The position numbers and the translations under genes are program-made. DNA of 25,219 nt from JAIOQA01 sp035493675 (GTDB lineage: Bacteria > Myxococcota_A > Polyangia > Haliangiales > Haliangiaceae): NCBI GenBank assembly GCA_035493675.1, contig DATJIA010000441.1, positions 1 to 25,219 on the forward strand. Reading direction: 5' to 3'. This document shows positions 16,921 through 23,814 of this stretch, piece by piece; the first letter of the stretch is position 1; the number at the start of each line of letters is the position of its first letter. The notes beneath the pieces are model-generated. The model was given only the letters and a program-made list of their open reading frames with translations. It searched no databases and was not told where the DNA came from.

Positions 16921-17393
16921 TCGCGGATCACGTCGTCGTGGTGCGCGATGATCGCGCACATCACTTCCTGGATCTCCGGCTCCTGCACGCCGTACTTCAC
17001 CAGCGTGCGCATGATCTGCTCGCCGGCGGCCATGAAGTGCACGTCCGTCATGTGCAGGTGCGCGTGCGCGCTGACCATGTCGCGGCCCGCGTACGAGGCC
17101 GGGCCGCCCGCCGCACCGCACAGCCACTCGACGACGTGCGCGACGAGCTTCTCTTGATCGACGCCGCGACACAGCGGCGCGGTCAGCGGCTCCGTGAAGT
17201 GCAGCGCGACGATGTCGGTGACGACCGCGCTGATCGCGGCGCGCCCGCCGAGCCGCTCGAACAGCGGCTTCGCCTGCTGCCGCTCGGCGCGCGCCGGCGC
17301 CGAGTCGTGGAACATCTTCTTCAGCTCCGCCACCTGCAGGCGCGCCTGCGCGATCGCCTTCGGATCTCTTGCGGGATCGATTTGGTCTTGCAT
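16917..17393 (-). CDS. glbN: Group I truncated haemoglobin
   Basis: 158 aa with an ATG at 17393. After a 43-residue charged N-terminal extension comes a 2-over-2 globin fold: LFERLGG 44-50, GGPASYAGRDM 96-106 and proximal His110 in SAHAHLHMTDVHF. These match trHbN, a haem protein for O2 binding or nitric oxide detoxification. At the B10 position, where trHbN normally has Tyr, the local alignment (VVTDIVALHF, 57-66) reads Val, which would alter the distal pocket; this depends on a by-eye alignment. The gene lies 58 bp downstream of a LysR regulator on the same strand, so the two may form an operon. It is convergent with cysK and shares the four bases of CTAG for both stops. Confidence 0.88.
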   Translation of the reverse strand: MQDQIDPARDPKAIAQARLQVAELKKMFHDSAPARAERQQAKPLFERLGGRAAISAVVTDIVALHFTEPLTAPLCRGVDQEKLVAHVVEWLCGAAGGPASYAGRDMVSAHAHLHMTDVHFMAAGEQIMRTLVKYGVQEPEIQEVMCAIIAHHDDVIRD

Positions 17394-17451
17394 GATCCGA
17401 CGCTGCGCGCCCCACGTGGGAACGTTCGTGGGAGGCGCCGTGGAAACGTGA

Positions 17452-18339
17452 TCAGTCGGTGCCGGTCAAGCGCGCCGCGTTCGCCCGCCAGACGCCGGCG
17501 ATCAGCTCGATGACCGCACGCACGCGACCCGAGCGGCGGAGCTCGCCGGGCGCGACCGCGTAGATGTCGTCGCGACTGGTCCCGAAGGTCTCCAGCCGCA
17601 CGAGGCCGGCGCGCTCCTCGCCGAGGATGCACGGCAGCGCCGCGATCCCGAGGTGCGCCGCGACGGCGTCGCACAGGACCGCCGCGTCGTTGACACGGAC
17701 GGCGACGCGCGCGCCGCTGTCGTCGATCCATCGGAACGCGGCCGCGTACGTGAACGCGTTCTCCCACCCGACCAGCTCGTGCTGCGCGATCTCCGCGGGC
17801 GTCTTCGGCGCGCCGCGCTTCGCGAGGTACGCCTTCGAGGCGTAGAGCGCCATCGCGAGCCTCCCGACGCGCTTCACCGTGACGCTCAGCTGATCCGGCT
17901 TGACGTTGCGCAGGCCGACCTCGGCCTCGCGCCGCGCGACGTTCACCACCGACGACGACGCGTTGACGACGAGGTCGATGCCTGGGTGTCGCGCGCGGAA
18001 CGGCGGCAACGCCGGCAAGAGCACGCGCGACGCGAAGAACTGCGGCACGCTCAGGTACACGACGCCGTTGGCGTCGCCGCGCGCGTCCGACAAGTCCGAC
18101 ACCATCGACGCGACCGTGTCCTCGATCTGCCCGATCGAGGAGAGGACGCGCTCGCCGTGCGGCGTGACGTGGTAGCCCTCGGGCCGGCGATCGAAGAGCC
18201 GCACGCCGAGCGCGTCCTCGGCCGCCGCGATGCGCCGGCTGACGGTCGCCTTGTCGACGCCGAGCGCGCGCGCCGCGGCGTTGAGCGAGCCGCCGCGCCG
18301 GACCGCGAGCACGTAGCGGAGATCGTCCCAGTCCACCAT
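17452..18339 (-). CDS. LysR-family transcriptional regulator
   Basis: 295 aa, ATG at 18339. Residues 1-62 are the LysR winged helix (AVRRGGSLNAAARALGVDKATVSRRI, shown here in two parts: SLNAAARALGV and DKATVSRRI), followed by the linker helix and a periplasmic-binding-like effector domain from about 90. Length is typical. It is upstream of the globin gene on the same strand and divergent from the SnoaL-like gene (74 bp apart), the usual arrangement for a LysR target. Either neighbour could be regulated. The effector is unknown. No Shine-Dalgarno is obvious. Confidence 0.93.
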   Translation of the reverse strand: MVDWDDLRYVLAVRRGGSLNAAARALGVDKATVSRRIAAAEDALGVRLFDRRPEGYHVTPHGERVLSSIGQIEDTVASMVSDLSDARGDANGVVYLSVPQFFASRVLLPALPPFRARHPGIDLVVNASSSVVNVARREAEVGLRNVKPDQLSVTVKRVGRLAMALYASKAYLAKRGAPKTPAEIAQHELVGWENAFTYAAAFRWIDDSGARVAVRVNDAAVLCDAVAAHLGIAALPCILGEERAGLVRLETFGTSRDDIYAVAPGELRRSGRVRAVIELIAGVWRANAARLTGTD

Positions 18340-18413
18340 GGCTGTATTCTCGCACTGGTGGGTTGCGGATTGACAGCCTCCCCGCCGCGCCGGTTCGCGC
18401 GTACTGCTGGGAC

Positions 18414-18815
18414 ATGAGCGAAGCCAACAAGCAGACGATCGAGGCCGTGTATGCGGCGTTCGGGCGCGGCGACGTGCCCTTCATCCTGGAGCGCGTCACC
18501 GACGCGACGCGCTGGGACTTCAGCGTCGCCGCGAGCGACGTGCCGTGGCACGCGCCGGTCGCGTCGAAGCGCGAGCTGCCGCGCTTCTTCGCGCTGATGG
18601 GCGAGCACCTCGAATGGGAGGCGTTCGAGCCGCGCGCGTTCCTCACCGACGGGCGCGACGTCGTGGTCAAGCTGCGCCTCGCGTACAAGGTCAAGCGCAC
18701 CGGCCGCCGCGTCGACGAAGAGCAGGTCCAGTGGTGGTCGTTCGACGACGCCGGCCGCATCGCCTCGCTGCGTCACTACGAGGACACCGCCTTGGTTCGC
18801 GACGCGTGGCGCTGA
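18414..18815 (+). CDS. SnoaL-like / NTF2-fold protein
   Basis: 133 aa. ATG at 18414 is chosen over an upstream ATG (18363) because the N-terminus then begins with the typical first helix, NKQTIEAVYAAFGRGDVP. The alternating helix and strand pattern ending in VQWWSFDDAGRIASLRHYED matches small NTF2-fold (ketosteroid isomerase/SnoaL) proteins. No catalytic identity can be given; many of these are uncharacterised. It is divergent from the LysR gene and may be its target. The exported AhpD-like gene starts 53 bp downstream on the same strand. Confidence 0.85.
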   Translation: MSEANKQTIEAVYAAFGRGDVPFILERVTDATRWDFSVAASDVPWHAPVASKRELPRFFALMGEHLEWEAFEPRAFLTDGRDVVVKLRLAYKVKRTGRRVDEEQVQWWSFDDAGRIASLRHYEDTALVRDAWR

Positions 18816-18868
18816 CCCGTAACCGCGGCCGCGGATAGACGTATCCTCCGCACCTCAAGGGGGAACAC

Positions 18869-19786
18869 ATGGCGAAGATCCGTGCAGGAGTGTTGTCGTT
18901 GTTGGTGGTGGCGATCGCGGCCTTGCCGGCGTGGGCGGGTGGCGCCGAGCCGGCGCCGGCGAAGACACCGACCGCGGCCGACCAGGCGCGCGCCGACATC
19001 AAGGCGACGTTCGGCTACGTGCCGTTGATGATGAACGCGGTGCCCGACGTCGCGCTGCCCGGCGCGTGGGCCGAGTTCAAGGGCCTCGCGCTCAACCCGC
19101 AGACCGCGTTGCCGGGCAAGATCAAGGACGCGATCGGCCTCGCGGTCGCGTCGCAGATTCCTTGCAAGTACTGCGTGTACGCGCACACGCAGTTCATGAT
19201 GCTCGAGGGCGCGAGCGCCGAGGAGGTGAAGGAGGCGATCATGGTGGCGGCGATGGATCGCCATTGGAGCGCGATCTTCAACGGCATGAACCTCGACGAG
19301 AAGGCCTTCAAGGCCGATGTCGACAAGTGGATCGACGCGGGCAAGAAGATGGCCGCCGGCAAGATGGCGCCGCCCAAGCCGATGGCGGTCACCGACGCCA
19401 AGAGCGCGATGGCCGACATGCAGCAGTACTTCGGCTACGTGCCTGACTTCATGAAGCGCATCCCCGAGGCGTCGTTGCCCGGCGCGTGGATCGAGTTCCG
19501 CGACTTCGAGCTCGGCGAGACCGCGCTGCCGCCCAAGTACAAGGATCTGATCTCGATCGGCATCGCCGGTCAGATCCCGTGCAAGTACTGCGTGATCGCG
19601 GACACCGAGTTCGCGAAAGCGGACGGCGCGACCGATCAGGAGATCAGCGAGGCGATCATGATGGGAGCGCTCACGCGCCACTGGAGCACCGTGCTCAACG
19701 GCGCCGCGCTCGACGAGAAGGCCTTCAAGGCCGACATCGACAAGCTGGTGAAGAACCTCAAGAAGATGATGGCGGCGAAGAAGTAG
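18869..19786 (+). CDS. Exported tandem AhpD/carboxymuconolactone decarboxylase-like protein
   Basis: 305 aa, ATG at 18869 with AAGGGGG about 7 nt upstream. Residues 1-23 form a Sec signal peptide (Lys3, Arg5, a Leu/Val/Ala core, cleavage after AWA). Two homologous halves follow (about 40-155 and 178-296), each with FGYVP, LPGAW, QIPCKYC and RHW motifs. Half one has the full AhpD-type Cys99-x2-Cys102-x3-His106. Half two has Cys238 and Cys241 but Asp245 in place of the His. AhpD-family proteins use the CxxC pair for peroxide reduction. A periplasmic peroxidase or thiol-disulfide role is inferred. The C-terminus is Lys-rich. A catalytic half plus a modified half is likely; both could still be redox active. 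Confidence 0.9.
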   Translation: MAKIRAGVLSLLVVAIAALPAWAGGAEPAPAKTPTAADQARADIKATFGYVPLMMNAVPDVALPGAWAEFKGLALNPQTALPGKIKDAIGLAVASQIPCKYCVYAHTQFMMLEGASAEEVKEAIMVAAMDRHWSAIFNGMNLDEKAFKADVDKWIDAGKKMAAGKMAPPKPMAVTDAKSAMADMQQYFGYVPDFMKRIPEASLPGAWIEFRDFELGETALPPKYKDLISIGIAGQIPCKYCVIADTEFAKADGATDQEISEAIMMGALTRHWSTVLNGAALDEKAFKADIDKLVKNLKKMMAAKK

Positions 19787-19801
19787 CCGCGAATCGCGGC
19801 T
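19785..19801 (+). terminator. Short hairpin at the AhpD-like gene stop, possible terminator
   Basis: AGCCGCG (19785-19791) and CGCGGCT (19795-19801) form a perfect 7-bp stem with a 3-nt loop, overlapping the TAG stop. No T-tract follows, so intrinsic termination is doubtful; it may only stabilise the mRNA 3' end. Confidence 0.3.
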
Positions 19802-20461
19802 GCCTACTCGCGGCGACCGTGTGGCGGTGGTCGAACGCTGCGCTTCTGCATTGCGCCTCGCCAGCTCTTCATCGCGGCGTCGTTGATCGTCGCGGGCCTG
19901 TTGCGCCGCGGCCTCGCGACTTCGCTGGTCGGCGCGCTCGCGCTCGCGTGCGGCTTCTTCGGCACGCCGCTGCTCGACGCGCTCCGCGGCCAGTTGCGCA
20001 TGAACCAGCTCGCGATCGTCCCGCGCCCGATCGTCTCGCGCTCGCGTTTGTCGCTCCTGTTCCGCGCGTAGCTGCGCCTCGCGCTCGGCGCGCGCGCGTT
20101 CGGCTCGCTGTCGAGCCTCCTCGAGCGCGCTCGCTTGATCGTCGCCGGTGTCGACGTCGGTGAGGCCGTCGTTCGGGATGCCGTCGGCGACGGGGCCGAT
20201 CGGGCATCACGTACGTACGAGGAGCCGCGGATCTTCTGGCGCCGAGCGGCAGCGTCGGAACGTTCGGGAAGGACTGCTGTAGCGCTGCCTGCCGCGATGT
20301 AGCCGTCTCGGCGGTTGACGTCATGTTCTTGCCATGCCAACGGCGCGACATGCGCATGCGCCCGTGCGCGACTCGAGCACGCCGAGACAATCGCGCGCGT
20401 CGAACCGCGCGGACCCGCGTGATCTCACGCTGACGGCACAGGCCGTGCTCCGTCAGGCGCT
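19787..20461. other. 675-bp gap with degraded or ambiguous coding sequence
   Basis: No intact gene can be supported here. On the plus strand a frame from about 19847 to the TAG at 20069 has almost only G/C third positions and encodes a hydrophobic stretch but lacks a clear start. The exactly codon-aligned minus frame encodes a charged coiled-coil. To its right (20207-20340), minus-strand frames carry short protein-like pieces that would need a frameshift near 20209 to join. No promoter for the following DUF4157 gene was convincing. Palindromes CGTACGTACG (20210-20219) and TGCGCATGCG are present without evident meaning. The patch looks like gene remnants. Confidence 0.4.
19850..20206 (-). pseudogene. 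Possible remnant of a charged coiled-coil protein
   Basis: Directly after a TGA (20209-20207) the minus frame reads CPIGPVADGIPNDGLTDVD, then roughly 95 residues made almost only of Ala, Arg, Glu, Gln and Asp with no Pro, as in a long coiled-coil. The frame has no start codon and no stop before it runs into the antisense of the AhpD-like gene, so it cannot be an intact gene. The same bases in the codon-aligned plus frame (19883-20071) give a hydrophobic peptide with better third-position GC. Either strand may hold the true remnant. A one-base frameshift to the upstream piece that includes TYVMPDRP could restore a start. Confidence 0.3.
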
Positions 20462-22162
20462 GTGAGATCTCCTGACCTATCGACGATCGATACCGCCGTC
20501 GAGCCCGAGAAGCGATCCGATGAGTACCGCGCACCTGGACGCGCGACGATCACGGCGCGAATGCCCTCGTCCGCGCGCGCGATCGCGCGTGCGGTCGTCG
20601 ACGCGGCCGCCGAGATCGCGCCGCATGCGTCGCTCGCCGTGCAACGAGCCGCGGAAGGTCACGGCACAGCGCTGCCCGACCCTATCCGCGCTCGTTTCGA
20701 GTCATCACTCGGGGCCGATCTGTCGCGCGTTCGTCTGCACACGGGCGGCGCCTCGAACGAAGCGGCGGACGCCCTGAGCGCGCGTGCGTACACGCTCGGT
20801 CAGGACATTCACTTCGCCGCCGGCGAGTACGCACCGGCAGATCCGTTCGGCTTGCATCTGCTGGCGCACGAGGTCGCGCATACCGTGCAGCAGGATGGCG
20901 CCACACCGACGCTCCAGCACAAGCTCGAGGTGTCGAGCCCAGGTGACGCGGACGAGCTCGAAGCAGATCATGCGGCCGATGCGATGGTGGCGGGGCTACC
21001 CGTGGACGGCCTCTCGCGCGCCGCGAGTGCATCGCGCCCGGCGCGCATCCGCCGTGATCCGCGCATCGAGAGCCAACGGCAGGGCAGGCTCGTCCGCTAT
21101 CGAGTCACGGGGTGGAGCGTCGATTGGCAGGCGATCCTCGCGCGCGTCGCGGCGCGCGCCGACCTCCAACCGTTCACGCGCGCGTTCACCGTCGCCGATC
21201 TCGTGCGGGGACACGCGAGTCACCCGATCACGCTCGCCGACGGCAGAACCGTGACCTTCGATCTCGCGAACCGACAGCAGGCGGGCCGCGAAGGCGAGAC
21301 GCGCCGAGTGGGACCGGGCCACGTGAGCAGCACGTTCAACCGCGGAGCCGATCTCGAAGCGGCGCTCGGAGTGCCCCCGGGCGGTCTCATTCCGGCTCAG
21401 GCCGTGACGGACGCGAACGCGAACCGTCGACAACTGCAGCAGCGCCTCGACTCGCAAGTCTTCGAGGTCTTGGTCCACGAGCTCTCGCACGCCCTCGTGA
21501 TCTTCGAAAGCGAGGCACCGCAGGCGACGAATCACTCCGCAACGTACCAACACTACGATGCGCTCCAGCGCGCATCGAACACCGGGGCCGCTGCGACCGC
21601 GGCGCGCGCCGTCGACGTCGAGGTACAGACGCTGATCACGGATCTCGTGAACATCAACGTCGCCGATCCGACCGAGAACGCGCGCGTGCTCGCCGCGGTT
21701 CGTGCCCACCCTCAGCTCGCGCCACAGCGCGTGCGCGATTGGTTCATCGACGAGCGCGCCGCGCGCGATGCCTCCGACGCCGCCGCAGGCACGACGATGA
21801 ACAACGCGACGCTCGGTCCTTCGTACAGCGAGCGGCTCAGTGACTTCATCCGTGGTCGCATCCAAGCCGAAGCACATCTCCAGCACACGAGCGCGAGCCC
21901 TTCGTCGGCGCTCGGTGCGCGCGTACAGGCTTGGCTAGACGCGACGGTCGACGGCGCGCGCGCCGCCGCGGCGAATCCGAGCGCTGCGCCACCTCCCGCT
22001 GCGAACCCGAGCGCTCCTCCGCCCGCCGCGCCGTCAGGTCCGGCGGGTGATGCTGGGAGCGTGGGCGTCGTGCCCGATGCCGCCGGCGCGCCCGATGGTG
22101 CTGCGGGTCAGCGCCCCGGTGGCGGCAACCAGATGCCGTGGATCGACGCGGGACGAATCTAG
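20462..22162 (+). CDS. DUF4157-domain protein with a second HExxH peptidase-like domain
   Basis: 566 aa from GTG 20462; ATG 20561 (residue 34) is an alternative and neither has a good Shine-Dalgarno. Residues about 68-178 are a DUF4157 domain: LPDPIRARFE, RVRLHT 90-94 region, AYTLGQDIHF 109-118, then zinc motif HEVAH 136-140 and ELEAD 165-169. A separate domain (about 205-470) holds a second HELSH at 339-343 within VFEVLVHELSHALVIFE. The tail (about 500-550) is a flexible Ala/Pro/Asn repeat. There is no signal peptide. DUF4157 proteins are often linked to extracellular contractile injection systems or other toxin delivery, so a delivered zinc-peptidase effector is plausible; no injection-system genes are in view. 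Third-position GC is lower than in the neighbours, suggesting a transferred or fast-evolving gene. Confidence 0.85.
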   Translation: MRSPDLSTIDTAVEPEKRSDEYRAPGRATITARMPSSARAIARAVVDAAAEIAPHASLAVQRAAEGHGTALPDPIRARFESSLGADLSRVRLHTGGASNEAADALSARAYTLGQDIHFAAGEYAPADPFGLHLLAHEVAHTVQQDGATPTLQHKLEVSSPGDADELEADHAADAMVAGLPVDGLSRAASASRPARIRRDPRIESQRQGRLVRYRVTGWSVDWQAILARVAARADLQPFTRAFTVADLVRGHASHPITLADGRTVTFDLANRQQAGREGETRRVGPGHVSSTFNRGADLEAALGVPPGGLIPAQAVTDANANRRQLQQRLDSQVFEVLVHELSHALVIFESEAPQATNHSATYQHYDALQRASNTGAAATAARAVDVEVQTLITDLVNINVADPTENARVLAAVRAHPQLAPQRVRDWFIDERAARDASDAAAGTTMNNATLGPSYSERLSDFIRGRIQAEAHLQHTSASPSSALGARVQAWLDATVDGARAAAANPSAAPPPAANPSAPPPAAPSGPAGDAGSVGVVPDAAGAPDGAAGQRPGGGNQMPWIDAGRI

Positions 22163-22274
22163 CGCAATTCGCAGATTCACCCCGTTCGCTACTGCTCGTC
22201 GATCGAGTAGCTCGGCGGACCCGCGATCCGCGCGTGGGATAGCGAACCGGATCTCATTCCCACGGACTGTCGCC

Positions 22275-22308
22275 GAAAACACAATCGCCCCGCGATTAAC
22301 GGGGCGAT
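22275..22308 (-). terminator. Rho-independent terminator of tRNA-Leu
   Basis: ATCGCCCCG (22284-22292) and CGGGGCGAT (22300-22308) form a perfect 9-bp stem with a 7-nt loop. On the minus strand it is followed by a T-rich run (TTGTGTTTT, 22284-22276), 8 bases past the tRNA 3' end. Read on the plus strand the T-run is missing, so it acts mainly for the tRNA. Confidence 0.8.
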
Positions 22309-22316
22309 CTCGTTCG

Positions 22317-22398
22317 TGCGCGGAGGGGGACTCGAACCCCCACACGGTTAAGTACTAGCCCCTCAAACTAGCGCGTCTACCAATTCCGCCATCCGCGC
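22317..22398 (-). tRNA. tRNA-Leu (anticodon GAG)
   Basis: An 82-nt cloverleaf. The acceptor GCGCGGA (22398-22392) pairs perfectly with TCCGCGC (22324-22318). The D-arm region GGCGGAATTGGTAGACGC is typical for Leu, the anticodon stem CTAGT/GCTAG closes the loop TTGAGGG with anticodon GAG at 22364-22362, the variable arm is long (class II), and the T-arm is GGGGG-TTCGAGT-CCCCC. The discriminator is A at 22317. CCA is not encoded. It reads CUU/CUC leucine codons. Confidence 0.95.
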
Positions 22399-22426
22399 GG
22401 TGTGCCTGGGGAAACGAGGGAAGGAG

Positions 22427-22455
22427 TGAGTACAAAAGGTTGGGCGACCTGTCAA
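22427..22455 (-). promoter_or_regulatory. Sigma-70-type promoter of tRNA-Leu
   Basis: On the minus strand a perfect -35 TTGACA (22455-22450) is followed after 17 bp by TACTCA (22432-22427), a weak -10. Transcription would start near 22420, about 22 nt before the mature tRNA 5' end. The -35 match and spacing support it; the poor -10 lowers certainty. Confidence 0.55.
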
Positions 22456-22528
22456 GGGTCGACGGGGGCGGGAACGCGGGTGATTCCGCGTTGAAGCGGA
22501 AACTGCGTCGTGCATAGTACGCGGACGC

Positions 22529-23146
22529 ATGTCGTCGGAGCGGTACCAGACCGAGCTGCCGCCGCCGAGCCGCGCGACCCTCGTCATGGGTCTGTACGGC
22601 GGGCTGGCGCTCGTCGCGCTCCTTTTGAGCGCGGGACGTGGGGACGCCAACATCTATCAGCTCGATGAAGACGTCGAGTCGTGGCGGCTGCTGCTGTCGC
22701 CGATCGCGGGCGTGGCGCTCGGGTTGGCGGTCGTGGCGTTGTCACGGGTCGCGACCGCGCGCACGACGTGGGGCCGCGAGCTGCACCAGAGCTTCAAGCA
22801 CGTGCTCGGGCCGGTGACCGCGAAGGAGATCGTGATCCTCGCGCTGGCGAGCGCGATCGGCGAAGAGCTCATGTTCCGCGGCGCGCTGCTGCCGTGGATC
22901 GGGATCGTGCCGCAGGCGATCTTGTTCGCGCTGCTGCACATCGGGCCGGGGCGGCGGTTCCTGCCGTGGACGGCGAGCGCGCTCGCGCTCGGGCTCGCGT
23001 GCGGCGTGCTCGTGAAGATCACCGGTGACCTCGGCGGCGTGATCGCCGCGCACTTCACGATCAACTTCGCGAACCTGCGCTACATCGCGCGCGTCGAGCT
23101 GCCGCCGATCGGCGCGGCCGCGCTGCCGGATCCCGAGCAGGCCTGA
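22529..23146 (+). CDS. CPBP-family intramembrane metalloprotease (Abi/CAAX-like)
   Basis: 205 aa, ATG 22529. Hydrophobic segments at about 17-35, 56-73, 101-138 and 150-178 suggest several membrane helices. The family's active-site motifs are complete: EELMFRG at 112-118 (Glu112, Glu113, Arg117), FALLHIG with His137, and HFTIN with His175 and Asn179. CPBP proteins are glutamate-type intramembrane proteases; some process prenylated proteins, others serve bacteriocin immunity or maturation. The substrate is unknown. It is divergent from tRNA-Leu and convergent with the TetR gene, whose stop codon is directly adjacent (TGATCA, 23144-23149). Confidence 0.9.
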   Translation: MSSERYQTELPPPSRATLVMGLYGGLALVALLLSAGRGDANIYQLDEDVESWRLLLSPIAGVALGLAVVALSRVATARTTWGRELHQSFKHVLGPVTAKEIVILALASAIGEELMFRGALLPWIGIVPQAILFALLHIGPGRRFLPWTASALALGLACGVLVKITGDLGGVIAAHFTINFANLRYIARVELPPIGAAALPDPEQA

Positions 23147-23767
23147 TCAGCGCGGGCTCGCGCTGTTCGCGTCGAGCAGGTGGTCGAGCAGCGCGATCGT
23201 CTGCGCGAGGCTGTCGTCGGCGCGGGCGGGCAGCTTGTAGCCGGCCTCGAGCATCGGCCGGAACACGAACCAACCGAGCAGCGCGCTCGTCACCAGGGCG
23301 TTGACGACGTGCGCGTCGCCGGGGCGCATGCCGAGCCGGCGCAGGGCCGGCGTGATGCGATCGGCGAGCTGCTCGAGGAGCGCGGGCGGCGGCGCGGCGA
23401 TCGCGAGCAGCTCGCTGGGACCGTCGAGGCACGCGCGCGCGACCAGGATCGCGAGCTCCGGGTGCTCGCGGAGACGATCGTAGAACCAGCGCGTGCGCGG
23501 CGGCGTCTCGTCGGTGTAGACGACCGACGCCGCGCGCTTCACCGCGGCGCGGATCAGGCCGTCCTTGGAGCCGAAGTGACGGTGGACCAGGCCGTGGTTG
23601 ACGCCGGCCTCGGCCGCGATGTCTCGCACGGAGACGCCGGCGACCGGACGCACCAGCAGGAGGCGCAAGGTCGCGTCGATCAAGCGATCGCGCGGATCGT
23701 CGCCCTCCGCCGGCGTGGCCGCGCGCGCGCGGGCCCGGCGGGTCTTGCTTGACTTTGGTGTAGTCAC
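23147..23767 (-). CDS. TetR-family transcriptional regulator
   Basis: 206 aa from GTG at 23767, which sits inside the left palindrome of the shared control region. No other start gives a full helix-turn-helix, except a TTG at about residue 29. There is no Shine-Dalgarno, so leaderless translation is possible. The N-terminal tail (1-25) is basic. The TetR helix-turn-helix is at about 45-66 (VSVRDIAAEAGVNHGLVHRHF), followed by an alpha-helical ligand domain with FVFRPMLEAG. It is divergent from the two-gene operon starting at 23815 and probably represses both that operon and itself through the two 16-bp palindromes. The ligand is unknown. Confidence 0.92.
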   Translation of the reverse strand: MTTPKSSKTRRARARAATPAEGDDPRDRLIDATLRLLLVRPVAGVSVRDIAAEAGVNHGLVHRHFGSKDGLIRAAVKRAASVVYTDETPPRTRWFYDRLREHPELAILVARACLDGPSELLAIAAPPPALLEQLADRITPALRRLGMRPGDAHVVNALVTSALLGWFVFRPMLEAGYKLPARADDSLAQTIALLDHLLDANSASPR

Positions 23768-23778
23768 TTGACTACGTT
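23749..23778 (+). promoter_or_regulatory. Candidate promoter for the 23815 operon
   Basis: TTGACT (23749-23754) and TACGTT (23773-23778) are 18 bp apart, giving a plausible start near 23785. The left palindrome overlaps the -10 and spacer and the right one covers the predicted start, which suits repression. A TTGACT at 23768 has no matching -10. Confidence 0.4.
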
Positions 23779-23797
23779 GCTGTAGTCAAGTGACTAC
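23760..23797. promoter_or_regulatory. Tandem TetR operators
   Basis: Two 16-bp dyads, GTAGTCACTTGACTAC (23760-23775) and GTAGTCAAGTGACTAC (23782-23797). Each has 7-bp arms GTAGTCA/TGACTAC, and each is the exact reverse complement of the other. Their centres are 22 bp apart, two helical turns, so two TetR dimers could bind the same DNA face. They lie between the TetR start and the divergent operon. Confidence 0.85.
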
Positions 23798-23814
23798 AAG
23801 CAAGGAGCACCGCC

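Noticed and set aside
18370..18375. Perfect TTGACA upstream of the SnoaL-like gene
   Set aside because: No acceptable -10 lies 16-18 bp downstream, so a promoter cannot be claimed.
18776..19681. 301-aa minus ORF antisense to the AhpD-like gene
   Set aside because: The plus strand has a signal peptide, two CxxC motifs and a strong Shine-Dalgarno; the antisense ORF shows only composition-driven residues.
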